64,000 nucleotides of DNA from a virus. Numbering within the stretch: the first letter of the stretch is position 1; the number at the start of each line of letters is the position of its first letter. The stretch lies in IMG/VR virus record IMGVR_UViG_3300040801_001812, positions 62,001 through 126,000 of that record; one strand, 5' to 3'. Made by a program: the position numbers and the translations under genes. The notes under the pieces are model-generated. The model searched no databases, had not been told where the DNA came from, and worked only from the letters and a program-made list of their open reading frames with translations. Below are positions 1-6,403 of this stretch, piece by piece.

Positions 1-350
1 ATGGCGTCGAAGAGCCGCTTCTTCACCCGCTTAGGGGAATACTTGTCGTGCTCCCACACCTCGTTGAGGGCATCGATCACGGCCTCGGTCTTCTCGTCAT
101 CGAGGTTCCCATCCTCACACGCGAGCTTGACCTCACTCTCCAACTCGTGAAACCGGGGGCGTTCCCCGAACTCTTCAATGAAATTCTTAAAGACCTGGAA
201 AACCACGTCAGTGTCCGGGTCATTCTCGAAGAAGTCTTCGGGGATGTCAGCCACCACGGACTTGGCTGCGATCTTGTCCTTCAGCAGATAGGCGAAGGCG
301 TCACGCTTAAAGTTGGGGTCAAGTAGTTTTAGGTTGTGTTGTTTGGCCAC
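1..350 (-). CDS. Replicative DnaB-family helicase, N-terminal part (T4 gp41-like), cut by window edge
   Basis: The frame is open from a GTG at 350 to the window edge, giving 116 codons with no stop. AAGGAGGAG sits five bases upstream, which decides the GTG start. The visible part is all helical and acidic. It resembles the N-terminal domain of gp41/DnaB helicases in its spacing: a DFF-x-D segment, then VFKNFIEEFGERPRFHELE, then a KRVKKRLFDA helix. In that family this domain packs the hexamer ring and contacts primase. The RecA-like motor domain, which would settle the call, lies outside the window. The preceding gene stops one base before the start. The position downstream of a UvsW-type helicase supports a replication and recombination cluster. 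The family call is inferred from pattern only. Confidence 0.55.
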   Translation of the reverse strand, partial: MAKQHNLKLLDPNFKRDAFAYLLKDKIAAKSVVADIPEDFFENDPDTDVVFQVFKNFIEEFGERPRFHELESEVKLACEDGNLDDEKTEAVIDALNEVWEHDKYSPKRVKKRLFDA

Positions 351-351
351 T

Positions 352-1473
352 CTATCTCCTCCTTAAATCCCTCACGGGTACCTCGCTCCCATCCATACGT
401 CGAGGAGCACCTGTCCCGTACGTGAAGTACAGTAGCGTATCCGGATGCGCTTTGTCTATGGGGTTCACACGATCTTCGATGTCAGATATGACATGTTCGT
501 CCAGGGGATCCTTACCCTCGGCGATAGCCTTCCTGAACTCTTGCACGCGTTTGTAGTCCACATCCGACAACCAGTCGTAATCAGGGTCAGCGACCATAAG
601 GGTCTTGTAGGGGGGTTTCATACCGCGATCCCGAAGACTCTGAAGCTGTTCCATAGACTCTTGGAATGTCTTCTCCCGCCCATCCTTGAGCGCGTCGTGG
701 AGCGTCTCCAGGGCCGCGTACACCTCCTGCTTGGTTGCCCCTGCGTAGCCCCCACGCTCAGCCACAACAGCGTAGCAGCGAGCCAGGGACTCCGAGGTAC
801 GGATAGCTGACCGGCGCAGGTAGAACGGCCCCCAGTGTGCGGGATTCCCCCAGTACTGCTCTTCCGTCCTACGAGACCGTGCTGAACACCAACGGCCCAC
901 ACGCCTGTCCACTGCTGCACCCGCGTCCCACGCACCCTGGTCCACCTTCCCCTGAAGGATGAAAGAAGAGGGCGTGAAGTCCAACTTCAGGAAGTCATCC
1001 AAGAACGCCTGACCGTGCTCACAGATGAACTTGAGGCTGGGGTAGCTCCACCCAGGTTGGGCCTGAACATCGCGCCACTTCCCTGTCTTCACACGGGCGA
1101 TGGCACGAAGCGCACGCTGACCGGAGTCGGCATCCCCCTCGGCGATGAACATCTCGAAGATGAACGCCATGAAGTTCTCGGGATCCTCGACCTCCGAGAG
1201 CTGCTCAGCCAGATCATAGAACTCCTTGTAGTAGAACTTGGACTTCCGGAAGTCGGTCTTACCCGGCTTCATGTTGATCCGACGCATCCCACGTGGGTTC
1301 TTCTTGTAGTGGTAGTAAGGGGTGTCGTTGTACCGCTGGTAGACGATGTCGAAGTAGGTCTTCAGCAGCCGCAGGACGATGCACTCCGTCTCGTTCTTGC
1401 AGTAATCGTAGTCATCGTCCAGCAGCGCGTACGGTGGGGGATCGTAACCCCCGAACATCGTGCTAATCGACAT
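352..1473 (-). CDS. Unknown protein in the helicase cluster
   Basis: I do not recognise this 373-residue protein. Two starts are possible. The ATG at 1473 overlaps the helicase stop by 11 bases and has AGGA just upstream. It is preferred over a farther in-frame start at 1500 that lies deep inside the helicase. The N-terminal third is rich in Tyr and Asp (DDDYDYCKNE, YFDIVYQRYND). The middle is helical, and the C-terminal half has Lys/Glu-rich helices around QESMEQLQSLRDRGM. No signal peptide, membrane segment or nucleotide-binding motif is evident. It is translationally tied to the helicase before it and the gp41-like gene after it, which suggests a role in DNA replication or recombination. 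A loader or primase-associated role is possible but not shown. Confidence 0.75.
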   Translation of the reverse strand: MSISTMFGGYDPPPYALLDDDYDYCKNETECIVLRLLKTYFDIVYQRYNDTPYYHYKKNPRGMRRINMKPGKTDFRKSKFYYKEFYDLAEQLSEVEDPENFMAFIFEMFIAEGDADSGQRALRAIARVKTGKWRDVQAQPGWSYPSLKFICEHGQAFLDDFLKLDFTPSSFILQGKVDQGAWDAGAAVDRRVGRWCSARSRRTEEQYWGNPAHWGPFYLRRSAIRTSESLARCYAVVAERGGYAGATKQEVYAALETLHDALKDGREKTFQESMEQLQSLRDRGMKPPYKTLMVADPDYDWLSDVDYKRVQEFRKAIAEGKDPLDEHVISDIEDRVNPIDKAHPDTLLYFTYGTGAPRRMDGSEVPVRDLRRR

Positions 1474-2770
1474 GGTCAATCCTGTAGAAGAAGTTCTCAC
1501 CCTCGTAAACCTTCAGACGCTGACGGTCATGACGCTCGGTGTACTTGTTGCCGTTGGTGAAGTAGTCACGGACGACTAGCTCACCATCGCCCTCCTTCCT
1601 CCGAAGCCCCCTGCCGATGCGCTGCACCGCAGCAACATACGCCTTCCCCCCGCCCACCAGGAAGAGGAGGTTAACGCTGGGGATATCGATGCCCTCGTCA
1701 GCGATCTTGGTCGTGATAACGCACTGAAGATCCCCACGACGGAGGCGTTCGAAGGAACGAGTGACTTTCTTGCTGGACGACTGCCCCGACACCACCTCAA
1801 ACGGGCGGTACCCCAACTGGCGCTGGAGTGGACGAGTCAGCGCGTTCAGCTCCTCGTAGATGGACTCGGCCATCTCGACCGAGTTCCCCGTCAGCACGAG
1901 CATACGTGTGTTGGGTTCCATCAACGCGGCACGGATATCACTTGCGATTTCAACATGTCGATCTGTGTTTGAAACTAAAAGTTCTTTTCTCGCCGTTTGA
2001 TAGTTCATCTTGCGAGTTTTTTCTGATGTGAAGTCAAGTGTTTTGATTTCTAGTCTGGCTTTCGCGAGGTACGAGTGTTCCTGTAGCCACCGGGCGTTGA
2101 GGTCAAAGACCACAGGCCCAACGAGACTGATCATGAGCATGTCTGAGAGTTCGTCGTGCTTCAGGGGTGTGCCGCTGAGACCTACACGGTAGTACGCCTC
2201 GGTGGCCTTGCCGATGTCCTGCCAGGAGTCGGCTGAGCCATGATGGCACTCGTCGAACATGAGCATATCTACTTCATTTTCAAGGTACTTGACAAATCGA
2301 GTCTTCTCTTTTTCGAACTTCTTGGGGTCCATGATCGGCACCCCTGTCTTCTTCTTGACCGGGACGCCCTTCTTGTTGAGGTAGAACGAGAAAGTATTGA
2401 TAGAAGCGATAGTTACGGTGCTGGGTTCAAACCCGTCCGGGGTGATGAACCCCACGTTCTCAGGACCGAGGAACCTCGCGAACTCCTGGTAGGTCTGCTC
2501 GATGAGGGCAGTACCGGAGATCATCACCACCGTTTTCCTGGGGAAGAAGGAACCGCAAATGGCTGAGGCTATGAGAGTTTTACCACTCCCCGTCGCAGCC
2601 CTAACAACCCCTCTGTAGCCAGAAAAAAGCACTGACGCTGTGGCCAGTGCTTGGTAGGATCTGAACTCGATTTCGCCGTTATCTTCCATGTCTGCAATTG
2701 GTTGCACGCCGGGGAAGTGATCGGCGATGTCCTGCCAGGATGAGATTTGGAGTTGAGCGGTTCTAGTCAT
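1463..2770 (-). CDS. Superfamily 2 DNA helicase core, UvsW-like
   Basis: This 435-residue protein has the full SF2 motor. A Q-motif-like FRSYQ lies near residue 36. Walker A ATGSGKT is at 59-65, DECH at 173-176, SGTP at 199-202, and motif VI QRIGRGLRR at 383-391. This is the arrangement of UvsW, the ATP-driven helicase that unwinds branched recombination intermediates and R-loops in T4-like phages. The ATG at 2770 is chosen because GAGGAGG lies seven bases upstream; a longer start at 2815 has no such site. The N-terminal DNA-binding domain normally fused to UvsW is missing here. A matching domain is encoded separately at 3062-3643. A 290-base leader precedes the gene, and its stop overlaps the next gene by 11 bases. 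Confidence 0.9.
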   Translation of the reverse strand: MTRTAQLQISSWQDIADHFPGVQPIADMEDNGEIEFRSYQALATASVLFSGYRGVVRAATGSGKTLIASAICGSFFPRKTVVMISGTALIEQTYQEFARFLGPENVGFITPDGFEPSTVTIASINTFSFYLNKKGVPVKKKTGVPIMDPKKFEKEKTRFVKYLENEVDMLMFDECHHGSADSWQDIGKATEAYYRVGLSGTPLKHDELSDMLMISLVGPVVFDLNARWLQEHSYLAKARLEIKTLDFTSEKTRKMNYQTARKELLVSNTDRHVEIASDIRAALMEPNTRMLVLTGNSVEMAESIYEELNALTRPLQRQLGYRPFEVVSGQSSSKKVTRSFERLRRGDLQCVITTKIADEGIDIPSVNLLFLVGGGKAYVAAVQRIGRGLRRKEGDGELVVRDYFTNGNKYTERHDRQRLKVYEGENFFYRIDHVD

Positions 2771-2813
2771 GGGCCTCCTCGGTTCCCCCACCCGTTTCTG
2801 AGGGTGGACTCCC

Positions 2814-2843
2814 AACGTACACCAAGTCAGCCGTGGTTGTCAA
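2814..2843 (-). promoter_or_regulatory. Weak sigma70-like promoter candidate for the helicase
   Basis: Reading the minus strand, a perfect TTGACA at 2843-2838 is followed after 18 bases by TACGTT at 2819-2814. The -10 match is poor. It is the only such element near the helicase start, about 45 bases upstream of its ATG. Confidence 0.3.
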
Positions 2844-2912
2844 GGCCAACCCCGGAGGCTGAGGGAGAAGGAAGATCCAATGGTTTCCCCCCACACCCCC
2901 CTTCCATCTCGT

Positions 2913-2931
2913 TCTTTTACTTCGTAAAAGA
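2913..2931. other. Perfect hairpin, 8-bp stem
   Basis: TCTTTTAC and GTAAAAGA flank a three-base loop. No T-run follows on either strand, so it is not a classical terminator. It lies in the 290-base leader of the helicase gene. Confidence 0.7.
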
Positions 2932-2943
2932 CCTTCGATTCTC

Positions 2944-2994
2944 GTTACTTCCCACTTATCTACTCTCTTCGAGAGTATCTAAGTAGAAAGTAAC
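2944..2994. other. Long three-tier inverted repeat in the helicase leader
   Basis: Three nested arm pairs share one axis. GTTACTT (2944-2950) pairs with AAGTAAC (2988-2994). ACTTA (2954-2958) pairs with TAAGT (2980-2984). TACTCTC (2961-2967) pairs with GAGAGTA (2971-2977) around a TTC/GAA loop. In all, 19 bp are paired with small internal loops. No T-run follows, so RNA processing, protein binding or DNA cruciform roles are as likely as termination. Confidence 0.75.
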
Positions 2995-2999
2995 TCAAA

Positions 3000-3037
3000 C
3001 GCACATGCACACGCGCACACACGCGTGCGTGTATATA
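3000..3037. other. 38-base perfect alternating pyrimidine-purine tract (Z-DNA prone)
   Basis: Every base from 3000 to 3037 alternates pyrimidine and purine. It is mostly CA, CG and TG steps, ending in TATATA, and is followed by AT-rich sequence up to the stop of the upstream gene. Tracts of this type are known to adopt left-handed DNA under negative supercoiling. The tract is adjacent to the three-tier hairpin. Confidence 0.8.
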
Positions 3038-3061
3038 ATACTCTTATATTAGGGGGGGAGC

Positions 3062-3643
3062 TTAATCCTTGATAACTAAGGACTTACCGAGAGCAAGAAT
3101 TTGCTTCGCGAGAGGGTTGACGTTCTTCACCTTCGCCCATCGATTTAGGAGTCCGACAGGGTACGCGAATGTTCCATTCGCGTCATTCAGGGTCTTGAGA
3201 ACATCAAAATCTTCCCAGAGGTCTAACATACCCGGATAGAAAATCGCCTGCATATCGTCAGGGATAATTACGGTTACTTTTTCGACGGGTTTAGTGAGCA
3301 CATTTTTGCCCTTATCCCCGTCCTCTATCATCGGGTTTTTACCTGTTTTTAGGACGTGATATACGAGGGGTAATAGACCAGTGGGGAAGTACCCTGCTCG
3401 TGTGATGAGATGCTTCCTACCATCCCAGTTCCCGTTCTTGAACTGTGGGGAGAAGAAGTACCCTGGGGTAGGTGGAGCCATGGCCTTCTCGACAGGAGAC
3501 GGGTAAGGTGTGACGAACTGACACTTCGACTTACCCACCTTGATAACGACCTCCTGCCCCTGCTTGTAGCCCGCGTAGCGGGGAGAGGAGATGGTCTTCT
3601 TCTTAGTCTTCAGCTTGCCGGTTTTGGTTCTATAAAAACTCAT
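3062..3643 (-). CDS. Stand-alone UvsW-type N-terminal DNA-binding domain protein
   Basis: This is a 193-residue basic protein. The segment YFFSPQFKNGNWDGRKHLI followed by FPTGLLPLVYHVL (about residues 61-96) has the G-x-WDG-x-(I/H) and F-P-(A/T)-GLL pattern I associate with the N-terminal domain of phage UvsW-type helicases. That domain precedes the ATPase core and binds branched DNA. Here it is a separate gene, and the core (1463-2770) follows after 290 bases. The first ATG (3643) has no Shine-Dalgarno sequence. It overlaps the stop of an upstream 15-codon frame as ATGA, so start and coupling are uncertain. A strong TTGACA/TATCTT promoter lies 134 bases upstream. An unrelated small DNA-binding protein remains possible. 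Confidence 0.7.
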   Translation of the reverse strand: MSFYRTKTGKLKTKKKTISSPRYAGYKQGQEVVIKVGKSKCQFVTPYPSPVEKAMAPPTPGYFFSPQFKNGNWDGRKHLITRAGYFPTGLLPLVYHVLKTGKNPMIEDGDKGKNVLTKPVEKVTVIIPDDMQAIFYPGMLDLWEDFDVLKTLNDANGTFAYPVGLLNRWAKVKNVNPLAKQILALGKSLVIKD

Positions 3644-3644
3644 G

Positions 3645-3672
3645 ACAATATCATGGTAATCGAGCCTGTCAA
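3645..3672 (-). promoter_or_regulatory. Sigma70-like promoter candidate overlapping the start of the UvsW-N gene
   Basis: On the minus strand TTGACA (3672-3667) is followed after 16 bases by TATTGT (3650-3645). Transcription would begin around the annotated ATG, implying a leaderless message or use of a later start. It may instead serve only the downstream helicase. Confidence 0.4.
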
Positions 3673-3696
3673 GGAAGTCAAGCCCATAAGGGAATC

Positions 3697-3718
3697 GGGG
3701 GCCTCTTGTGAGGCCCCC
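3697..3718. other. GC-rich perfect hairpin, 9-bp stem
   Basis: GGGGGCCTC and GAGGCCCCC flank a four-base loop. No T-run follows on the minus strand. It falls inside the predicted leader transcript of the UvsW-N gene. It could be an RNA-stabilising or attenuating element. Confidence 0.7.
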
Positions 3719-3731
3719 TCTGAGGAATTTG

Positions 3732-3773
3732 GAGTGTCAAACTCGGCACAACACCTAAGCCCGTCTGACACTC
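3732..3773. other. 8-bp inverted repeat at the predicted 5' end of the leader
   Basis: GAGTGTCA (3732-3739) and TGACACTC (3766-3773) are perfect complements 26 bases apart. The right arm lies just downstream of the -10 at 3777-3782. It could be an operator or the first stem of the leader RNA. Confidence 0.55.
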
Positions 3774-3776
3774 ACT

Positions 3777-3805
3777 AAGATAGACCATGTTACCTGGGAT
3801 GTCAA
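3777..3805 (-). promoter_or_regulatory. Strong sigma70-like promoter
   Basis: On the minus strand TTGACA (3805-3800) and TATCTT (3782-3777) are separated by exactly 17 bases. The promoter follows the terminator of the HU-like gene directly, so it restarts transcription for the UvsW-N and helicase genes. A start near 3770 would give a leader of about 130 bases containing two hairpins. Confidence 0.7.
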
Positions 3806-3824
3806 GCCCTAATTTGAAATAATC

Positions 3825-3853
3825 CAAAAAAAGTCCCCCGCAGGGTGCGGGGG
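3825..3853 (-). terminator. Rho-independent terminator after the HU-like gene
   Basis: CCCCCGCA and TGCGGGGG form an 8-bp stem around a three-base loop. On the minus strand it is followed by ACTTTTTT. It lies 27 bases past the stop of the HU-like gene, a textbook intrinsic terminator. Confidence 0.9.
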
Positions 3854-3879
3854 ATGCGAGAAACAAGCGTGGGGGTTGG

Positions 3880-4224
3880 TTAGGGTAGGGGGGATCCCAC
3901 GCTCTCTCCGAACTTGTCAGCGATGGCACGAAGAAGCTCGGCACCGGGCTTGAAAACTACCGTGTATCGCTCAGGAACGGTGTGCTCCTCTCCACGCACG
4001 CTGTAGGTACGCCCTCGCCTCTTGATGAGCCTGAAGGTACCAAAGGACCGGAGCATCACCTTGCGTTCTTCCTCATCGCCCTCTGGCTCTGAGTTCAGTA
4101 AGCCGTCCGTGATCGAGTCCACTATCAGCTCCAACAGCGCGTTGATGTCGGAGTGGGTAAACGGCGGATCAAAGAGCTGCCCTGCTCTGTCGTATATGTT
4201 CTTACGTAGTTGTGATGTATTCAT
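3880..4224 (-). CDS. HU/IHF-family DNA-bending protein
   Basis: This 114-residue protein follows the HU/IHF fold. Two N-terminal helices are followed by LRSFGTFRLIKRRGR, matching the family's GFG-x-F-x-(V/L)-x-x-R-x-x-R beta segment. A short flexible arm comes next, then a terminal VVFKPG-x-E-L, matching the usual V-x-FKPG-x-x-L. HU-family proteins bend DNA as dimers and act in nucleoid packing, replication and transcription. The arm is shorter than in bacterial HU and lacks the usual N-P tip. GGAGG lies six bases before the ATG, and an intrinsic terminator follows the stop. It is probably a single-gene unit behind the promoter-like motif at 4249-4277. Phage-encoded HU relatives are known in several large phages. 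Confidence 0.85.
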   Translation of the reverse strand: MNTSQLRKNIYDRAGQLFDPPFTHSDINALLELIVDSITDGLLNSEPEGDEEERKVMLRSFGTFRLIKRRGRTYSVRGEEHTVPERYTVVFKPGAELLRAIADKFGESVGSPLP

Positions 4225-4244
4225 GCTTCCTCCAACATTACACT

Positions 4245-4262
4245 CCCCAATATACCTTGGGG
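4245..4262. other. Short hairpin in the HU leader
   Basis: CCCCAA and TTGGGG are perfect 6-bp arms around TATACC. The hairpin overlaps the -10-like TATATT of the neighbouring promoter candidate, so it may be an operator rather than an RNA stem. Confidence 0.45.
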
Positions 4263-4277
4263 CATTAGATAACGCAA
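4249..4277 (-). promoter_or_regulatory. Promoter-like motif, copy 1 (HU-like gene)
   Basis: On the minus strand a weak -35 TTGCGT (4277-4272) and a -10 TATATT (4254-4249) are 17 bases apart. The blocks GTTATC, AATGCC and AAGGTATA recur in the same order and spacing at 6447-6470, apart from one and two variable bases between them. This suggests a phage-specific promoter class. Confidence 0.5.
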
Positions 4278-4291
4278 ATCCTATCAGGGTT

Positions 4292-4627
4292 TCAGCGGGT
4301 CTTAGGTTTCACCCGGTTAGGGCGTTTCGTCTTACGGAGCTTGTTCTTCTGCTTCTTCAGGTTCACAACAGCGATCTCGATCAACAGGTAGATCAAGGCT
4401 GAAGAAACGGTGCTTGTGTCCACGCCCTTTTCGTCGAGGAACTCCAGTGCTCCGTCAAAGACGAGAGTCCGCTTTTCGAGACCATGCAGGTCTTTGACAT
4501 CAGCGTCGTCAACCCGGTCCTTGATGTACGTGTAGGTTCCCTTCATCAGAACATCAGCACAGTCCTTGAGGGCGGGTACAACGTATTGCCATGCGAACGA
4601 TGCTACAGATAGCCATCCAATTGCCAT
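4292..4627 (-). CDS. Holin-like small protein (LL-H holin type), tentative
   Basis: This is a 111-residue protein. The ATG at 4627 is preferred because GGAGG lies eight bases upstream. An upstream in-frame start at 4648 lies before that site. The N-terminus (about residues 3-20) is moderately hydrophobic. The middle and end read K-R-x-L-V-F-x-x-A-L-x-F-L-x-E-KGV, then SALIYLLIEIAVVNLKK. This resembles the soluble C-terminal part of LL-H-type phage holins, followed by a basic tail. Those holins permeabilise the inner membrane to release the endolysin. The gene sits 2.7 kb downstream of the amidase, between two hairpins and the HU gene. The weak membrane segment is a reason for doubt. A non-lysis role is possible. 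Confidence 0.45.
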   Translation of the reverse strand: MAIGWLSVASFAWQYVVPALKDCADVLMKGTYTYIKDRVDDADVKDLHGLEKRTLVFDGALEFLDEKGVDTSTVSSALIYLLIEIAVVNLKKQKNKLRKTKRPNRVKPKTR

Positions 4628-4649
4628 TTTCGAATCCTCCTTACACAAT

Positions 4650-4674
4650 AAACCCCGGATAATATCCGGGGTTT
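4650..4674. terminator. Strong symmetrical hairpin, probable terminator
   Basis: AAACCCCGGAT and ATCCGGGGTTT form an 11-bp perfect stem around a three-base loop. On the minus strand the 3' arm ends in TTT and continues ATTGTG. It separates the membrane-protein gene at 4714 from the holin-like gene, whose ribosome site begins about 12 bases further on. Confidence 0.75.
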
Positions 4675-4682
4675 GACAATAG

Positions 4683-4699
4683 TGAGACCAAGGGTCTCA
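4683..4699. other. Second hairpin beside the terminator
   Basis: TGAGACC and GGTCTCA form a perfect 7-bp stem with a three-base loop. It lies between the stop of the gene at 4714 and the terminator, making a tandem pair of stems. Confidence 0.55.
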
Positions 4700-4713
4700 G
4701 GCGAATCGTCCTG

Positions 4714-5082
4714 TTAACGCTTACCGACCTGCTGCTTGCCCTTCTCTCCAAAGAGGATGTCCAAGAAGTTCCAGTACTTATGGCCCTTGAAGTGGCCAAG
4801 GTTTGCAGCCATCATTGTGCAAGACCCAGCCACGGTGGCGACGGTATAGAAGACGGCCATGAGGCCCATCCCCCACCAGTTCGCGTTCTGGAAGGCATCC
4901 CACCAGCCGCGCATCACAAGGCCGTTGCAGATCAGCCAGACCCCGTTGGATCCCACTGCTGCCTTGGCATGGTGCCAGATGTCCGCGCTGTTTCTCGATC
5001 TCGATGTCCAGGTGAAAGCCATGTTCTGGATGAACCCCGCAGGGATAACCGCGAGGATCCACCAAAAGTCACTCCACGTCAC
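4714..5082 (-). CDS. Small integral membrane protein, holin candidate
   Basis: This 122-residue protein has three likely membrane segments, about residues 6-24, 43-58 and 70-93. A charged loop (TSRSRNSADIWHHAK) separates the first two, and the C-terminal tail is basic. Trp is unusually frequent. The start is GTG at 5082, fixed by GGGAGGA five bases upstream, and overlaps the end of the metallophosphoesterase gene by 14 bases. Its size and topology suit a class I holin, but I recognise no family signature. Two other holin candidates lie nearby (4292-4627, 6967-7332). Alternatives are an antiholin or an unrelated membrane protein of infected cells. Confidence 0.7.
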   Translation of the reverse strand: MTWSDFWWILAVIPAGFIQNMAFTWTSRSRNSADIWHHAKAAVGSNGVWLICNGLVMRGWWDAFQNANWWGMGLMAVFYTVATVAGSCTMMAANLGHFKGHKYWNFLDILFGEKGKQQVGKR

Positions 5083-6310
5083 GTTCTCCTCCCATCTGTT
5101 TCATGACGATGCGATTAGAAAGGTTGACCTGGAGTCGAGCCTCTGGCCCGATGTCATGGTTCCATATCCAACCCATTGCTCCACGCTTCTGGTGATTGAA
5201 CGACTTCTCGCGGTGCCACCCGTTGGGGACCACGATGCTCGGCAAGAACTCAACGCTCACGCCCTGCTCTTCGAGGGCAGAAGGCTTCGCAGATCCCTTA
5301 CGGTGCTGGTCAGCGAGGTGCCACTCTCTGTAGCCATCCTTCGTTGCTGCCCACTCATCCGGGGCCTCGTTAGCCATGAGGGCCGCTAGACGAACCTGGG
5401 CCAGCCCTGAACCGTGCTGGAAGCCGATCAGGTTGCACCCGTAGTGGATGAACTTGTACGGGCTAGGGCGGCAGTCTACCTTCACGTTGTCGTCGTTTCG
5501 ATAGTAAGCGTTCATGACACGCGCCATGGTGAACGAGGTGTATCGGTCGTGGTTACCGGAGATCTCCAGCACACGAACAGGAGCGACCTCTTTCAGCCGG
5601 TCAATGGCTTGGATGAGAAGCAGCTCTCCACGCTCGTAGACGTGGTGCCAGTCGGTCATCTCAGGCTGGGCTACCCCAGATGTTGTGGTGTAGTTGGTCC
5701 CCTTATTGGTCGGGGTAGGCTCCGCATGGAGGAAGTCATTACCCATGACGAAGACGATCTCTTCCAGGGCACCATAGATCTGACCGTTCTCTAGAAGGTT
5801 TTCCACGGCCCAGAGGAAGGTTTTTTCTGCGATGTCCAGGTTGTAGTCAAGATCGGAGTGGGGGGAGTAACAGACCATCCCAAGGTGAGGATCGGCAATG
5901 GCGATTTCCAGCATACGACGGTCGCCGTCCCGGTCTGATCTGCGGTATCTAGGGTGAAGGCGCGGCACACGCCGGGAACTAGCTGCCAGCCGCTCCAGGA
6001 GGTTCTCTGTGGCCTCTAGACCAGGATCCGGAGGGCAGAACACGCCTCGGATTTGGTGAGCAATGAAGGGGCCTTCTTTGTCCTGTGCTGCCCAAGAGTT
6101 GGGGCGTAGGAACTCGCAGTGGTAATCGGCGGGGATGTTGGCGATCCCGCGAAGCTCTTCTTCAGTGGTATAACCGAAGTGTCGGACACCTTCCAGGTCT
6201 TCATAGAAAGCGCTGGGTTGCCCCTTAAGCATGGGGCTGACTTCGACCTCAATAGTGCCATTCGGGTTTACAGTACGGCGGATATCTTGTTGTTGTTGTT
6301 TTTGGTTCAT
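5069..6310 (-). CDS. Calcineurin-like metallophosphoesterase
   Basis: This 413-residue protein contains the metallophosphoesterase motifs in order: D-x-H (ADPHLG, D140 and H142), GND (190-192), GNHD (252-255) and a later HGSG (H about 304). These ligate two metal ions and act on phosphodiesters or phosphomonoesters. A 135-residue N-terminal region without recognised motifs precedes the catalytic domain. A His/Lys-rich tail (WHREKSFNHQKRGAMGW) may bind nucleic acid. Family members in phages range from nucleases of the SbcD/Mre11 branch to RNA or nucleotide phosphatases, and the substrate cannot be read from sequence. The ATG at 6310 overlaps the stop of a 14-codon leader ORF as ATGA. No separate ribosome site is visible, so translation is probably coupled. 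Confidence 0.85.
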   Translation of the reverse strand: MNQKQQQQDIRRTVNPNGTIEVEVSPMLKGQPSAFYEDLEGVRHFGYTTEEELRGIANIPADYHCEFLRPNSWAAQDKEGPFIAHQIRGVFCPPDPGLEATENLLERLAASSRRVPRLHPRYRRSDRDGDRRMLEIAIADPHLGMVCYSPHSDLDYNLDIAEKTFLWAVENLLENGQIYGALEEIVFVMGNDFLHAEPTPTNKGTNYTTTSGVAQPEMTDWHHVYERGELLLIQAIDRLKEVAPVRVLEISGNHDRYTSFTMARVMNAYYRNDDNVKVDCRPSPYKFIHYGCNLIGFQHGSGLAQVRLAALMANEAPDEWAATKDGYREWHLADQHRKGSAKPSALEEQGVSVEFLPSIVVPNGWHREKSFNHQKRGAMGWIWNHDIGPEARLQVNLSNRIVMKQMGGERDVE

Positions 6311-6351
6311 GAAAGAATAGACCTTGGGCTATGCTTCACGGTAATGCTCAT
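6307..6351 (-). CDS. 14-residue leader peptide overlapping the phosphoesterase start
   Basis: AAAGGAG lies five bases before an ATG at 6351. The frame encodes MSITVKHSPRSILS and ends in TGA inside the ATGA start of the metallophosphoesterase. The leader, not the main gene, has the good ribosome site, so the main gene is probably translated by termination-reinitiation. A regulatory peptide is possible, but coupling alone explains the arrangement. Confidence 0.6.
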   Translation of the reverse strand: MSITVKHSPRSILS

Positions 6352-6390
6352 GTGAACTCCTTTGGGTTCCCTAACCCTCTCCTCTCGTCC

Positions 6391-6400
6391 ACTAATAAAG
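6391..6400 (-). promoter_or_regulatory. CTTTATTAGT element, late-promoter candidate
   Basis: CTTTATTAGT on the minus strand lies 40 bases before the leader peptide and directly after a GC hairpin. Close variants occur upstream of other structural genes (40659-40667, 44084-44093, 48130-48138, 57989-57998). It may be a phage late promoter or the T-rich tail of a terminator. Confidence 0.4.
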
Positions 6401-6403
6401 CGA

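Noticed and set aside
2913-2994. Hairpins as rho-independent terminators
   Set aside because: Neither stem is GC-rich nor followed by a T-run on either strand.
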